From positions 1 to 64,000 of the forward strand of contig RZYX01000002.1 in assembly GCA_009930155.1 (NCBI GenBank): a stretch of DNA of 64,000 nucleotides, in the 5' to 3' direction. Source of the stretch: Clostridia bacterium (GTDB lineage Bacteria; Bacillota_A; Clostridia; Oscillospirales; Acutalibacteraceae). The notes under the pieces were generated by a model. The model ran no database searches. It had not been told where the DNA came from and saw only the letters and a list, made by a program, of their open reading frames with translations. Each line of letters begins with the position of its first letter. The stretch's first letter is position 1. Shown here one piece after another: positions 16,152 to 25,497 of the stretch. Position numbers and translations under genes: made by a program.

Positions 16152-17474
16152 TCACCACCTATCTTGAATTCTTATTGAGTTAACCATCTGCATCACTGAC
16201 AAAAAGTCTGCTGTGAAGTTTTGGTCTGACTCATCTTCGTTTTGGTTTTGCTGATCTTGTGAAGAGCTTTGGTTTTTACCATCGTGATTTGAACTTTCAT
16301 CTCTTACATAATCATGTGGCTGCGAATTTTGTGAAGCATCAACAAAACTAAACTGCTTTTGTGCCGACTGCGACTGAAGTATTTCCTTGATTTCGTTTAC
16401 ATTTGCAGCAAGTATACTTTGTGTTTTTGCATTGGATGCCGCAATTTCAACAATCAGCATTCCATCTTCCATCAACATTTTAATTCCAACTTTTCCAAGG
16501 TCTTTTGGATAAAGATTAAAACTAAACTCTGATGTTTGAGAATCGAAGGTTGAATTAATTTGCTTTAGAACTTGTTCTACAACTACCTTCTGATTTGGCG
16601 TACCTACAAATGATGAATCTTTAACTGCCTGTGCAAAATCCAGCTGCTTCGTTTCAATTTTTGCTTCAACTGCATTATCCATTGGAAGTTGTTCTTCTTT
16701 TGTTGTGCCTGACTTAGCTTTGTCGTTTAAATTTCCTTGCAGAGCAGATACCTGTATCTTTTCGGATTTTTCAAGCTGTTCTGGCTGTACCAAATCAGGT
16801 TTAGTTTCCTGTGGCTGCCCACCTGCATTTTGCTTTAACGACTGTGCTGCTAGCTGTTCAACAAAAACATTGTTTTGCTGTGTTTCAATCGGCTGATTAA
16901 CTGTTTGTGTAATGTCCTCAAGCAACACATCTTGTGCCTGCTGTTCAGAACCTTGGGTTGGCATTTCTGGTTGTGACCCCTGCATAACTCCAGTTTGTGT
17001 GGAGTTCTCAAGCAATACCCCTTGTGCCTGCTGTATAGAACCTTCAATCGGCATTTCTGATTGTGCACCTTGCATAACTCCAGTTTGCATCTCACCTTCT
17101 AACAACGGTTTCACACTTACTTTAACATCGGTTATCTCTGTTGTCGATGCTACCTTTGAATCAGCTACAGCAGCTGAAATTACGCCTTGAGCTGAAAGAA
17201 CAGTTGTTTCGTCTACAGGAGTCTGCGTGTTTAAAAAAGCCTCTGCCCCTTGGGTCTGTGCCAAATTATCGAGTTGTTCTCCGCTATCGTCCTTTGCAAT
17301 GCCAGAGTCTTCTTTCTTTTTTTGCTCCGTACTCTGCACAACCTTTGGCTGAGTCTGATTTATTTCCTGGGAAAGCAAATTGGAGAATTCGTCCTTTTGA
17401 ACATCTGCTGTATCGGTCTTTGTAGACTTAACATCAGTGGACTTTGGTGCTGCCTGTCCAACATTAACTATCAT
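16152..17474 (-). CDS. fliK: Flagellar hook-length control protein FliK
   Basis: 440 residues. The N-terminal two thirds is Gln/Thr/Glu-rich and of low complexity, as is usual for the ruler part; the C-terminal domain (about 285-375) has the FliK core FNLYPKDLGKVGIKM followed by LMEDGMLIVEIAASNAKTQ, which contacts FlhB. Two tandem copies of a 30-residue unit occur at residues 129-158 and 159-188. It sits between fliJ and flgD as expected. Confidence 0.9.
   Translation of the reverse strand: MIVNVGQAAPKSTDVKSTKTDTADVQKDEFSNLLSQEINQTQPKVVQSTEQKKKEDSGIAKDDSGEQLDNLAQTQGAEAFLNTQTPVDETTVLSAQGVISAAVADSKVASTTEITDVKVSVKPLLEGEMQTGVMQGAQSEMPIEGSIQQAQGVLLENSTQTGVMQGSQPEMPTQGSEQQAQDVLLEDITQTVNQPIETQQNNVFVEQLAAQSLKQNAGGQPQETKPDLVQPEQLEKSEKIQVSALQGNLNDKAKSGTTKEEQLPMDNAVEAKIETKQLDFAQAVKDSSFVGTPNQKVVVEQVLKQINSTFDSQTSEFSFNLYPKDLGKVGIKMLMEDGMLIVEIAASNAKTQSILAANVNEIKEILQSQSAQKQFSFVDASQNSQPHDYVRDESSNHDGKNQSSSQDQQNQNEDESDQNFTADFLSVMQMVNSIRIQDRW
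16911..17090 (-). repeat. Two 90-bp tandem repeats inside fliK
   Basis: The coding repeat has the pattern TGVMQG.Q.EMP..GS.QQAQ.VLLE, 30 residues per unit, two copies with most positions identical. Gain or loss of a unit would lengthen or shorten the FliK ruler and so hook length. Confidence 0.8.
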
Positions 17475-17518
17475 ATTATCTCACCTCCCTATTAAATATG
17501 TATATATCTATCGCACTA

Positions 17519-17959
17519 TTACTGTGCGGCTGATATCTGATTTATGTATTCTTCAATATCTCTTTCTTGCGTTTTCCTAACTAATTTATCATATTCAGCT
17601 CGTTGCTTTTCTTTAAGCTTTTCAAGCCCAGATATCTCACTTTTAAGTTTAATAAGCTCTTCTTGATGTTGCCTTATAAGTTCCTTATATTTTTCCTTTT
17701 CCTTTGCAAGCTCTTTTTCACGGCGAATAAGTGAATTGAAATAAACCTTATATGTCATAATGTTTTGCGGACTTGTTCCATTTTCAAGCTCGCCTTTCAT
17801 CCTTTTGTCATAATCATTAAACTCAAGCTTTATGTTGTCCTCTTCATTCTCAACATCTTTTATTTTCATTTGAACCTGTAAAATTTCATTCTTTTTAACT
17901 TCAAGCATTTGCTGTTTTACGTTTAAGATTTTTTCAAGTGAAAAGCCAAATTTTTTCAT
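17519..17959 (-). CDS. fliJ: Flagellar export protein FliJ
   Basis: About 146 residues, almost wholly charged coiled coil, beginning MKKFGFSLEKILNVKQQ, the typical FliJ start. FliJ is the central stalk of the FliI ATPase ring and escorts chaperones. The ATG at 17959 is preferred over a GTG two codons upstream. It follows fliI by 14 bases. Confidence 0.88.
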   Translation of the reverse strand: MKKFGFSLEKILNVKQQMLEVKKNEILQVQMKIKDVENEEDNIKLEFNDYDKRMKGELENGTSPQNIMTYKVYFNSLIRREKELAKEKEKYKELIRQHQEELIKLKSEISGLEKLKEKQRAEYDKLVRKTQERDIEEYINQISAAQ

Positions 17960-17973
17960 AATCACTCATGCCT

Positions 17974-19275
17974 TTATATTAATTTCATCATTTCTAAAGT
18001 TTCTTCAAAGGAGAAATTTGCTCCAATCTCTTGAGTAAGAAAACTGTTAACAGCATCAATCTTATTTATTGCTTCATCAAGCTTTAAGTTCATGCCAGGC
18101 TTATATGCTCCAATAGAAATCAAATCTACATTTTGGTTGTATACCGCTATGAGCTCTCTAATCTTAACCGCAAATTTCTTTTGGTCTGGTGTTGCAATAT
18201 CACTCATAAGCCTTGATATGCTTGCACTTACATCAATAGCTGGAAAATGGCTTTTGTTTGCAAGATCTCTGGAAAGAACTATATGTCCGTCAAGAATACC
18301 TCGAACTGTATCTGCTATCGGCTCGTTGGTGTCATCGCCCTCAACCAGCACTGTATATATACCTGTAATTGAACCTTCTTTAAAACTTCCACTGCGTTCA
18401 AGTAACTTTGGTAGTTCTGAATATATCGAAGGCGTATACCCTCTTGCTATTGGTGGCTCTCCTATTGCAAGCCCAACTTCACGCTGTGCCATTGCAAATC
18501 TTGTAAGCGAGTCCATCATAAGCAGAACATCCATTCCACAGTCCTTAAAATATTCGGCAATTGCAGTTGCAACAGCTGCACATTTTACCCTAAACATTGC
18601 TGGCTGGTCTGATGTTGCAACAACAAGCACAGAACGTTTTAGCCCCTCTTCACCAAGATCTTTTTGAATAAACTCAGTTACCTCACGGCCTCTTTCTCCA
18701 ACAAGTGATATTACATTAACATCTGACTTTACATTCCTTGCTATCATACCAAGCAAGGTGCTCTTTCCAACACCACTGCCTGCGAAAATACCCATTCTTT
18801 GACCCTTGCCTATTGTAAGCATTCCGTCAATAGCCTTTATGCCATAGGTCATTGGTTCAACTATTCTTTCTCTTTCCATTGGGTTTACTCTGGTTCCGTC
18901 AACATTATAATATTGCGTTACCTCAAAGTCACCTTTGTCATCCATCGGTTTGCCTGTGGCATCAATCGTTCGCCCAACAAGAAAATCTCCAACAGGAACA
19001 CGAAGCTGACAGCCCGTAGACTGAACAAAACTTCCTGGGCTAACACCCTTTATATCTCCATACGCCATAAGCAGAACATTTTCTTCCTTAAAGCCTACGA
19101 CCTCGGACATTATTGTATGTTCATCATCTGAACCATAAATTGTACAAATGTCACCAACCCTAGCATTTATCCCTGTAACTTCAATCATTATTCCTGCAAT
19201 GTTTTTTACTTTGCCAAGGCTGCTGAGTGGAGAAAATTGAGAAATAATTTGCCTTGCTTCATCTATTTTCAACAA
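17974..19275 (-). CDS. fliI: Flagellum-specific ATPase FliI
   Basis: 433 residues of the F1-beta/FliI family. Walker A GSGVGKST lies near residue 167 and Walker B VLLMMDSLTRFAMA near 245, with the family signature PSIYSELPKLLERSG at about 290. It energises substrate entry with FliH and FliJ. It starts at TTG after GGAGTGGAGA. Normal length and intact catalytic motifs. Confidence 0.97.
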   Translation of the reverse strand: MLKIDEARQIISQFSPLSSLGKVKNIAGIMIEVTGINARVGDICTIYGSDDEHTIMSEVVGFKEENVLLMAYGDIKGVSPGSFVQSTGCQLRVPVGDFLVGRTIDATGKPMDDKGDFEVTQYYNVDGTRVNPMERERIVEPMTYGIKAIDGMLTIGKGQRMGIFAGSGVGKSTLLGMIARNVKSDVNVISLVGERGREVTEFIQKDLGEEGLKRSVLVVATSDQPAMFRVKCAAVATAIAEYFKDCGMDVLLMMDSLTRFAMAQREVGLAIGEPPIARGYTPSIYSELPKLLERSGSFKEGSITGIYTVLVEGDDTNEPIADTVRGILDGHIVLSRDLANKSHFPAIDVSASISRLMSDIATPDQKKFAVKIRELIAVYNQNVDLISIGAYKPGMNLKLDEAINKIDAVNSFLTQEIGANFSFEETLEMMKLI

Positions 19276-19327
19276 TCTCCACTCCTAACTATTTAAAAAT
19301 TTAATATTATTTATTGCTTTGATATTA

Positions 19328-20098
19328 TTACTTTTTTAGCACAGTTCTTATCTTGCTTAGCTGTGTATTAACACTTGCATCAACAACGCCATCTGCCATT
19401 TCGATAACACAATCAGAATCGCTTAAGTCTTTGCTGTGATAAAGCTTTACGCCACTTGATATTTCACGGATTTTTTGAGAAAAGTTTGCCTTTTCAAGTG
19501 CTTCATAAACATCGGTTGAAATATTTATTTTTATCCATTCTTTGTTGTGGTTTTGCTCCACAACATCATCAATAATTGATATTATCGTTGCTTTGTCCAT
19601 CTCAACACTTTTTTGCAAAATCAATTCTGCAATCTGTAATGCAAGATCCGACAAATTCTCTTCTTCTCTTTCTATAAGATCTGCTTTAGAATCTTCAAGA
19701 GCTTCTATTGTGAGCGAAAATTTGTCAAACAATAGCTGGCTTTCTTCCATTGCTTTTTTTAGTCCCTCTTCATAGCCACTATTAAACCCGTCTTTATAGC
19801 CTATTTCCATTCCCTGTGTTTTTCCCTGGGAAATACCTTTGGAATATGCTTCGTCATGGCTTTGCTGTTTTGCCTGAGCACATTCGATATTCATTCGCTC
19901 TGTAGTTTCTTTAATATGGTTTAAACTATAGCTGTTTGCGGCATCTACTATTTTTTTAGCCTTTTCAAAAGCAGAGCTTAACATAACAGAATCACTGCCA
20001 TCTTCTAATTCAAGAAACATAGAATTGTCATCTTCAAAATCATTTGAGGTGCGTGGATGCATGTGGCTGTACTGAGATGGTTTAATTACATTAGGCAA
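19328..20098 (-). CDS. fliH: Flagellar assembly protein FliH
   Basis: 256 residues. A central helical region has the FliH glycine-repeat pattern GISQGKTQGMEIGYKDGFNS (about 90-110), and the C-terminal domain resembles the V/F-type ATPase stator subunit with IAELILQKSVEMD. It binds FliI and tethers it to the C-ring. It starts at TTG inside the end of fliG (8-base overlap) behind GATGAGG, so it is translationally coupled. Since FliH normally docks on FliN/FliY, the absence of those genes from this locus is notable. Confidence 0.9.
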   Translation of the reverse strand: MPNVIKPSQYSHMHPRTSNDFEDDNSMFLELEDGSDSVMLSSAFEKAKKIVDAANSYSLNHIKETTERMNIECAQAKQQSHDEAYSKGISQGKTQGMEIGYKDGFNSGYEEGLKKAMEESQLLFDKFSLTIEALEDSKADLIEREEENLSDLALQIAELILQKSVEMDKATIISIIDDVVEQNHNKEWIKINISTDVYEALEKANFSQKIREISSGVKLYHSKDLSDSDCVIEMADGVVDASVNTQLSKIRTVLKK

Positions 20099-21095
20099 TT
20101 ACCTCATCCTTTCCACCCTTTATAATTATTACCTCGCCCTCTTCCTCAAGACGACGGATAATTGCAACAATTCGTTGTTGTGCCTCTTCAACATCTCTAA
20201 GGCGAACATTATGTGCAAATTCCAAATCGCTCTTGATTGTTTCGGCTTGACGCTGAGACATATTCTTAAATATAAGATTAGAAACTTCTTGATTTGAACC
20301 CTTGATAGCAAGAACGAGATCTTTACCGTCAACATCACGCAGAAATCTTTGAATAGACATATCGTCAAGAATTGTGATGTCTTCAAATACGAACATTCTC
20401 TTGCGGATTTCGTCTGAAAGTCCTTCGTCTTTTTTGGTAAGTTCGTCAAAAATATACTTCTCATTTGAACGATCCATGTGGTTCATAACATCTGCTATAT
20501 AGTTTATTCCGCCTATCTCTGTAAAGTCAACAGATACGATTGATGCAAACTTTGTTTCCAAATTCTGTTCAACCAACTTTATGACTTCAGGCGATGCACT
20601 TTCCATTTTTGCAATTCTTTCAACAACTTCTATCTGCTTGTCCCTTGAAAGCTCAGATATAATTGTAGACGCTTGGTCTGCGGTTGCATATGAAAGTACC
20701 AGTGCGATTGTTTGCGGATGCTCATTTTGAATAATTGCCATAAGGTTTTTATAATCCGCTTTTCTAAGAAACTCAAAGCTCCTTGCTTTTAACGAATTTG
20801 TTACCCTTTCAAGCAATACCGTTGCCTGCTGAGCGCCAAATGCCTTTTCAAGAACATTTTTTGCATATTCCATACCGCCCTCAGTAATAACCTTTTGAGT
20901 TAGGCACATTTGATAAAAACCAGTAAGAACATCTTCTGTTTCATCTGATGAAATTTTTCTAAGACCTGAAATTTCGATAGTAAGCTGCTCTATCTCATCC
21001 TGTGAAAGATATTTATAAATATTGGATGCAGATTCTGCTCCAAGTGATATCATAACAGCAGCAGCCTTTTGCTGCTTTGTAAGAGTACTAGACAC
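20091..21095 (-). CDS. fliG: Flagellar motor switch protein FliG
   Basis: 334 residues, full length. The N-terminal domain binds FliF, the middle has the EHPQTIALVLSYA motif (about 128-140) for FliM binding, and the C-terminal domain carries torque-generating charged residues, with KDLVLAIKGSNQEV around 265. It starts at GTG, overlapping the fliF end by 8 bases. It is the only switch-complex gene in the window; fliM and fliN/fliY are not found. Confidence 0.97.
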   Translation of the reverse strand: MSSTLTKQQKAAAVMISLGAESASNIYKYLSQDEIEQLTIEISGLRKISSDETEDVLTGFYQMCLTQKVITEGGMEYAKNVLEKAFGAQQATVLLERVTNSLKARSFEFLRKADYKNLMAIIQNEHPQTIALVLSYATADQASTIISELSRDKQIEVVERIAKMESASPEVIKLVEQNLETKFASIVSVDFTEIGGINYIADVMNHMDRSNEKYIFDELTKKDEGLSDEIRKRMFVFEDITILDDMSIQRFLRDVDGKDLVLAIKGSNQEVSNLIFKNMSQRQAETIKSDLEFAHNVRLRDVEEAQQRIVAIIRRLEEEGEVIIIKGGKDEVIA

Positions 21096-22707
21096 TTTGT
21101 TCGTCCCCCTTCAGCCATGACCTTACAAGCTGAGCGGCAATTTCGGGATTTCTAGTTGAAAATTCCTGTATTTCCTTTTTCATTGCCTGCCCCTTTGCAT
21201 CTCTTATCTCTTGAACTTCCTTCAGTTGTGCAGGATCAAAGTCAAGCGATTGTGTTTCTAAATTTACTTGAGCGGGAGCTGTTCCTGTTCCATCCCATCC
21301 TAATGCCGGATTTTTCTTCTTTTTCCTTTTCTTAAGCACAACTACAAGTAGTATGATTACAACAAGCAATCCAGCTGCAGCAATAATTACATATAATAGC
21401 CATGGATAATTTTCAAAAATATTAGTTGAACTTGCAGGCTCACTGTCTTTTCCGTCGTCAGTTGCTCCGCTTGAAAATAAATCCGTATAAATTACAACTT
21501 TTTCTGGAGATACAGCAGCAGCGTTTGCAATAAGTCTTGAAAGCTCCTCACGCTTAGTTTCAGATATTGTATCTGCGTTAAGAACAACTGATACTGTCAA
21601 ATCCTGAAGCTCTCCGCTATCTTTTTGCACCTGCTCTTTAACAGAACTTACGAGATACTCATAGGCTTTTTCATCCTTTACATAAATCGTATCTCCATCT
21701 GACGTAACACCTGGGTAAGTTGTAAGCTCTTCTGAATCCATATTTGAATCTGTTCCTGGTACTCCACCTGAACTTGTTGCACCTTCCTGCTCACTTGCGG
21801 TTTGTTCTGAACTTATTACACCCTTATTGTCATCAGTGGAAGGGTTGTATGTAACAATTTCCTGAACCTTTTTGTCTATATCTATTACGCTCTTAACAGC
21901 AATTTTTACATTATCCTCTCCAAAGAGTGGATTAAGAACCTTAAGAACATTGTTAGAAATTTCGGATTCGAACTGACTTTCAATAATAAACTTTAACTGT
22001 GCCACATCAAGCTGTGTTTTAGAAGAACTTCCAGAAGATGAAAGCTCATTGCCCGTAGCTGTATCAACAACTATAACATCCTCTTCATCAAGGCTTGGAA
22101 CACTGCTTGCAACAAGTCTTTTTATTCCGCTTACCTGTGTTGAGCTAAGCTCTTTACTTTTTGAAGTCATTGTTACTGTAACTCCAGCAGTTGCAGGATC
22201 CTCGGCCTTACTTGAAAGTACATACCCTTCCGTTTTAGGCAAAGTAATCGTAACCGTTGCACTTTTTATTCCGTCAATTTGCTGAATAACCGCCGATAGT
22301 TTTTGGTCTAGCTGATATTTTTCTATGATTTCTCTTTCCTGAGAAGTTGTCATCATATCAACATTTTCAAGAAAAAAATCATAGTTTGGTGCTGTTCTTG
22401 GGTGCCCCGAATTTGCAAGTTCCATTCTTAAAGACTCTTCTTGGTCTTGTGGAACCTTTATCGTGCCATTTTCCTCCCTATATTCAACCTTTAGGGCCGA
22501 TAGTTCTTGGCTAACCTCAATAGCCTCATCGCTATCAAGACTAGGGTACAAAACAACAAATTGAGTTCTGTTCATAAAAGCAGCTATGGCAATAGCCAAA
22601 ACCAAGACTCCTACAGCTGACGATAAAATCATTGTTTTTTGTTTTTTTGATTGTTTTGTCCAAAAGGTTTTAATTGAATCTATGATTTTTTTTAATTGTT
22701 CATTCAT
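21088..22707 (-). CDS. fliF: Flagellar MS-ring protein FliF
   Basis: 539 residues from the ATG at 22707, with GCGGGG seven bases before; a TTG two codons upstream is less likely. Two membrane helices (about 25-45 and 435-460) flank the large outer domain with ring-building motifs (the YPSLDSDEA region and SATVTITLPKTEG). The C-terminus with AAQLVRSWLKGD is the FliG-binding tail. It forms the MS-ring around the export gate. Confidence 0.97.
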   Translation of the reverse strand: MNEQLKKIIDSIKTFWTKQSKKQKTMILSSAVGVLVLAIAIAAFMNRTQFVVLYPSLDSDEAIEVSQELSALKVEYREENGTIKVPQDQEESLRMELANSGHPRTAPNYDFFLENVDMMTTSQEREIIEKYQLDQKLSAVIQQIDGIKSATVTITLPKTEGYVLSSKAEDPATAGVTVTMTSKSKELSSTQVSGIKRLVASSVPSLDEEDVIVVDTATGNELSSSGSSSKTQLDVAQLKFIIESQFESEISNNVLKVLNPLFGEDNVKIAVKSVIDIDKKVQEIVTYNPSTDDNKGVISSEQTASEQEGATSSGGVPGTDSNMDSEELTTYPGVTSDGDTIYVKDEKAYEYLVSSVKEQVQKDSGELQDLTVSVVLNADTISETKREELSRLIANAAAVSPEKVVIYTDLFSSGATDDGKDSEPASSTNIFENYPWLLYVIIAAAGLLVVIILLVVVLKKRKKKKNPALGWDGTGTAPAQVNLETQSLDFDPAQLKEVQEIRDAKGQAMKKEIQEFSTRNPEIAAQLVRSWLKGDEQSV

Positions 22708-22762
22708 TTGCAAACCCCGCTTAAGCTTAATAAGGCTTAATTAAATAGTAATAGTTAAAAAG

Positions 22763-23077
22763 TTAAATTCCCATGTTCATTATACTATTGTAAGATTCAA
22801 GAGCCTTGTTCCTCAACTGAACAAATAATTCAACTGACAAGCTTGCTTTTGTAGATGCAATTGTAATGTCATGCAAATTATCTGTTTGCCCTGTTGCAAG
22901 TCTATAGGCCTCGTCTTCTAGTGTTGCATTTGTTTCTTTAACATCGTTTATAGCGTCTTTAAAAATAGACTGAAACGACATGCCGCCCTCGCCAATCTCT
23001 GCGTTGCCCAATACGCTTTGACCGACTTTTCCTATTTCATCTAATGAGTTAATTGTATTTATAGGTATTATATTCAC
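22763..23077 (-). CDS. fliE: Flagellar hook-basal body protein FliE
   Basis: About 104 residues from a GTG at 23077 with AAAGG about ten bases upstream; a TTG three codons earlier is closer to the site. Conserved FliE features are SFQSIFKDAINDVKETNA and the C-terminal KASLSVELFVQLRNK with YNSIMNMGI. It joins the rod to the MS-ring and export gate. Confidence 0.93.
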   Translation of the reverse strand: MNIIPINTINSLDEIGKVGQSVLGNAEIGEGGMSFQSIFKDAINDVKETNATLEDEAYRLATGQTDNLHDITIASTKASLSVELFVQLRNKALESYNSIMNMGI

Positions 23078-23117
23078 TCTTATCAAACCTTTTCTGTTTT
23101 ATTTAGATTTAGGTTGT

Positions 23118-23558
23118 TTATCTGCCTATTTCTAATGCTTTTCCCGCCATACTCTTTATTGAATTAAGTGCATTAATATTCATATCGTACACTCGTGTAA
23201 CCGACATCATGTCTAGCATTTCTTCTGTTATATCAACATTTGGCATTGCAACATATCCATCCTCATCTGCGTCTGGGTGTGTTGGGTTATAAACATAATT
23301 AAAGTCGCTAGGATCCTCAACTATTGCTGAAACCTGAACGCCTGCATTGGTTTGATTACCGCTAATACTGTCTTTTAATATGCTGTCAAAAGACCTGTCC
23401 TCAACAGATTCATAAACAACCATTTTCCTACGATAAGGACCTCCGTCCTCCGTTTTGGTTGTACTGTAATTTGCTATATTTTCAGATATAATATCCATAC
23501 GCAGTCTGCTTGCCGTAAGACCAGAACCTGCTATATTAAGTGAATTTAAAAAAGCCAT
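23118..23558 (-). CDS. flgC: Flagellar proximal rod protein FlgC
   Basis: 146 residues. The N-terminal LNIAGSGLTASRLRMD followed by IISENIANYSTTKTEDGGPYRRK is the FlgC signature, and the C-terminus with EEMLDMMSVTRVYDMN is typical. AGGAGG precedes the ATG. It lies 45 bases after flgB. Confidence 0.95.
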   Translation of the reverse strand: MAFLNSLNIAGSGLTASRLRMDIISENIANYSTTKTEDGGPYRRKMVVYESVEDRSFDSILKDSISGNQTNAGVQVSAIVEDPSDFNYVYNPTHPDADEDGYVAMPNVDITEEMLDMMSVTRVYDMNINALNSIKSMAGKALEIGR

Positions 23559-23603
23559 TAAAAAACCTCCTACTTATAGAATGCGCATGTGTAATTAAAG
23601 AAA

Positions 23604-23993
23604 TTAAGAACGCTGTCCTTCACTAATTGCACATCTAAGCCTTGAAAAATGGTCACTCAGTACTCTTTGTGAATACATGTACTGATAACTGGTACGAACC
23701 ATGTCGATGTTTTCTTGTTCAAGGTCTACTCCGTTTTCATCAAAACGCATCGTTGAACTTTCATCTTCCTCTACAGAAATCCTAGTTGAATCAATTTTTG
23801 ATGAAGTTTCACCTTTAAATGTAGCCTTTGATTCAAGTGCCGATTTCAGGTCGTCCTCAAACGATACATATTTCTTTTTATATCCTGGTGTTTCAAAGTT
23901 TGCTATATTATCGGAGATAACTTCCTGTCTTCTCCAGAGTCCATCAAGACTCTTGTCCATAGCGGACACCAATGTGTTACTAAATAGGTCCAT
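23604..23993 (-). CDS. flgB: Flagellar proximal rod protein FlgB
   Basis: 129 residues. It has DGLWRRQEVISDNIANFETPGYKKK as the conserved N-terminal region (FlgB pattern) and VDLEQENIDMVRTSYQYM at the C-terminus. It is the first gene of the flagellar operon. GGAGGTG lies eight bases before the ATG, and the leader runs about 110 bases back to a consensus promoter. Confidence 0.95.
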   Translation of the reverse strand: MDLFSNTLVSAMDKSLDGLWRRQEVISDNIANFETPGYKKKYVSFEDDLKSALESKATFKGETSSKIDSTRISVEEDESSTMRFDENGVDLEQENIDMVRTSYQYMYSQRVLSDHFSRLRCAISEGQRS

Positions 23994-24109
23994 ATGTACA
24001 CCTCCGTCATAATTTTTTTGACACGGATGTAGGCATCGTCCTGACGCATTTACAATCTGAATGTCTTTAAGCTAAAGTACGACAAAAAATTGTATAACCG
24101 TACTCATAC

Positions 24110-24138
24110 ATTATACCGTTGGGATAAACACATGTCAA
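24110..24138 (-). promoter_or_regulatory. Main sigma-A promoter of the flagellar operon
   Basis: TTGACA and TATAAT, both exact consensus, are 17 bases apart on the minus strand. Transcription would start near 24103, giving a leader of about 110 bases before flgB. The leader has short hairpins (for example GATG/CATC at about 24026-24037) but matches no riboswitch I know. The strength of the promoter implies that control must come from an unseen regulator or the leader. Confidence 0.85.
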
Positions 24139-24595
24139 GAAAAACGGACAAAATACGATAAAAAACAGCGTATATTTCGAAGTATTTTTTGGCATTTTTC
24201 ACATTTTTATCCTCAAATAAAAATTTTAAAAATAAAAAGCTTATAAATATGACATTTATGGAAATAATAGCAAAAATTTTTAATAAATCTTTTGTTTTTC
24301 TTGTAACTAATCTTTGATGTTTTTTAATTTTTAGAGATCTGTGTTTTACGATTTTCTAGTTTGATTTTATTATAATATAATTTCTTTGTTTATAATTTTA
24401 ATTTAGAATTATTTTAACCGATTTTATGTGGTAATTTTTTTTACTATATTCTGTATTTTGCTTAATTAACATTACTTTTTACAACTATATTAAGGCACGA
24501 TGTTTTTAATCTGCAATATATAAATGCTTATATGCTGTTCATAAAAAATTTACTTAAATTCTCATTATTTTTAAACTTGTTTTTCTACACTATTA
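24139..24595. other. AT-rich intergenic region, no gene seen
   Basis: About 460 bases between the divergent flgB and mltG promoters, composed mainly of A/T homopolymer runs. No open frame with a ribosome site, strong hairpin or repeat was seen. Such DNA may act as UP element or a curved regulatory region. Confidence 0.6.
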
Positions 24596-24624
24596 TTGCT
24601 AAATTTTGTAATCTTGTGTATAAT
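24596..24624 (+). promoter_or_regulatory. Promoter of the mltG-like gene
   Basis: TTGCTA and TATAAT are 17 bases apart, with TGTG just before the -10 (extended -10 like). It lies 44 bases upstream of the TTG start at 24668. Confidence 0.6.
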
Positions 24625-24667
24625 CATTTTTAATTAATATCTTTTAAAGATATATGGATGTGATTTT

Positions 24668-25477
24668 TTGAAAAGAATTCTAACTGCATTGCTTATTGTT
24701 GCTCTTTGCATCCCTCTTTTTTCTTGCAACAGACTTGACAATGCCGAAAATACAAAGACCACGGAAAAGCCATCTGTTCGCATAACCTTTCCTGAAGGGT
24801 ATACAGTTTTACAGGTCGCTACACTTCTTGAAGATAAAGGGGTCTGCACCGCTAATGATTTTTTAGCCGCAGCAAACACCTTGCCTGCTGATTATGATTT
24901 AACAGCGGAATTAAAGAACACTGAAAATCGCATATTTCTTTTAGAAGGATACATTTTTCCTGACACTTATGATTTTTATGTAGGTGAAGGTGCCCAGAAT
25001 GCACTTTGGCGGTTTTTAAAAAACACCTCTAGCAAAATAACACAAGAGGACAAAGACAGAGCAGCCCAGCTTGGCTATTCTATTGACGAGATATTAACTT
25101 TGGCATCAATTATTCAAAGTGAGGCTGGAGAATCTTCAGAAATGAAAACAGTTTCATCTGTGTTTCATAACAGGCTAAAATCATCATACCAAAAGCTTGA
25201 AAGTGATGTTACGATTTTATATATAAAAGAAAAACTTTCATCTGTTATTACCGATGATACTCAGAAGGACTTTTACTATAATTTTTATAGTACCTATGTT
25301 GTTTCTGGACTTCCTATAGGTGCAATATGCAACCCAGGCAGAGCCGCAATAACTGCCGCACTTTATCCAAACGAAACTGACTATTACTTCTTTGTAACAG
25401 ACAAAACCACAGGAGAATATTATTATTCAAAAACATTTACGGAGCACAAACAGAACTGCACACTTGCAGGCTGGTGA
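24668..25477 (+). CDS. mltG: MltG/YceG-like endolytic murein transglycosylase, lipoprotein
   Basis: 269 residues. The N-terminal signal ends in a lipobox LFSC (Cys at about 19), so it is membrane-anchored by lipid rather than by the usual transmembrane helix. A LysM-like segment (ITFPEGYTVLQVATLLEDKG) is followed by the YceG domain with the catalytic-glutamate motif LASIIQSEAG (about 142-151) and the C-terminal GLPIGAICNPGRAAI. It would cut nascent glycan strands at the outer membrane face. It starts at TTG with GGATGTG before. It is shorter than E. coli MltG (about 340) because the N-terminal domain is reduced. Confidence 0.85.
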   Translation: MKRILTALLIVALCIPLFSCNRLDNAENTKTTEKPSVRITFPEGYTVLQVATLLEDKGVCTANDFLAAANTLPADYDLTAELKNTENRIFLLEGYIFPDTYDFYVGEGAQNALWRFLKNTSSKITQEDKDRAAQLGYSIDEILTLASIIQSEAGESSEMKTVSSVFHNRLKSSYQKLESDVTILYIKEKLSSVITDDTQKDFYYNFYSTYVVSGLPIGAICNPGRAAITAALYPNETDYYFFVTDKTTGEYYYSKTFTEHKQNCTLAGW

Positions 25478-25497
25478 GCCAAAGAGTAGGAGTATTT

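Noticed and set aside
17141..17425. Open frames antisense to fliK
   Set aside because: They arise from the Gln/Thr-rich codon pattern of fliK on the other strand and have no ribosome sites.
24000..24105. Possible c-di-GMP riboswitch in the flgB leader
   Set aside because: The conserved GGGCAAACC/GGGACGCAAAG (class I) or class II pseudoknot sequences are absent.
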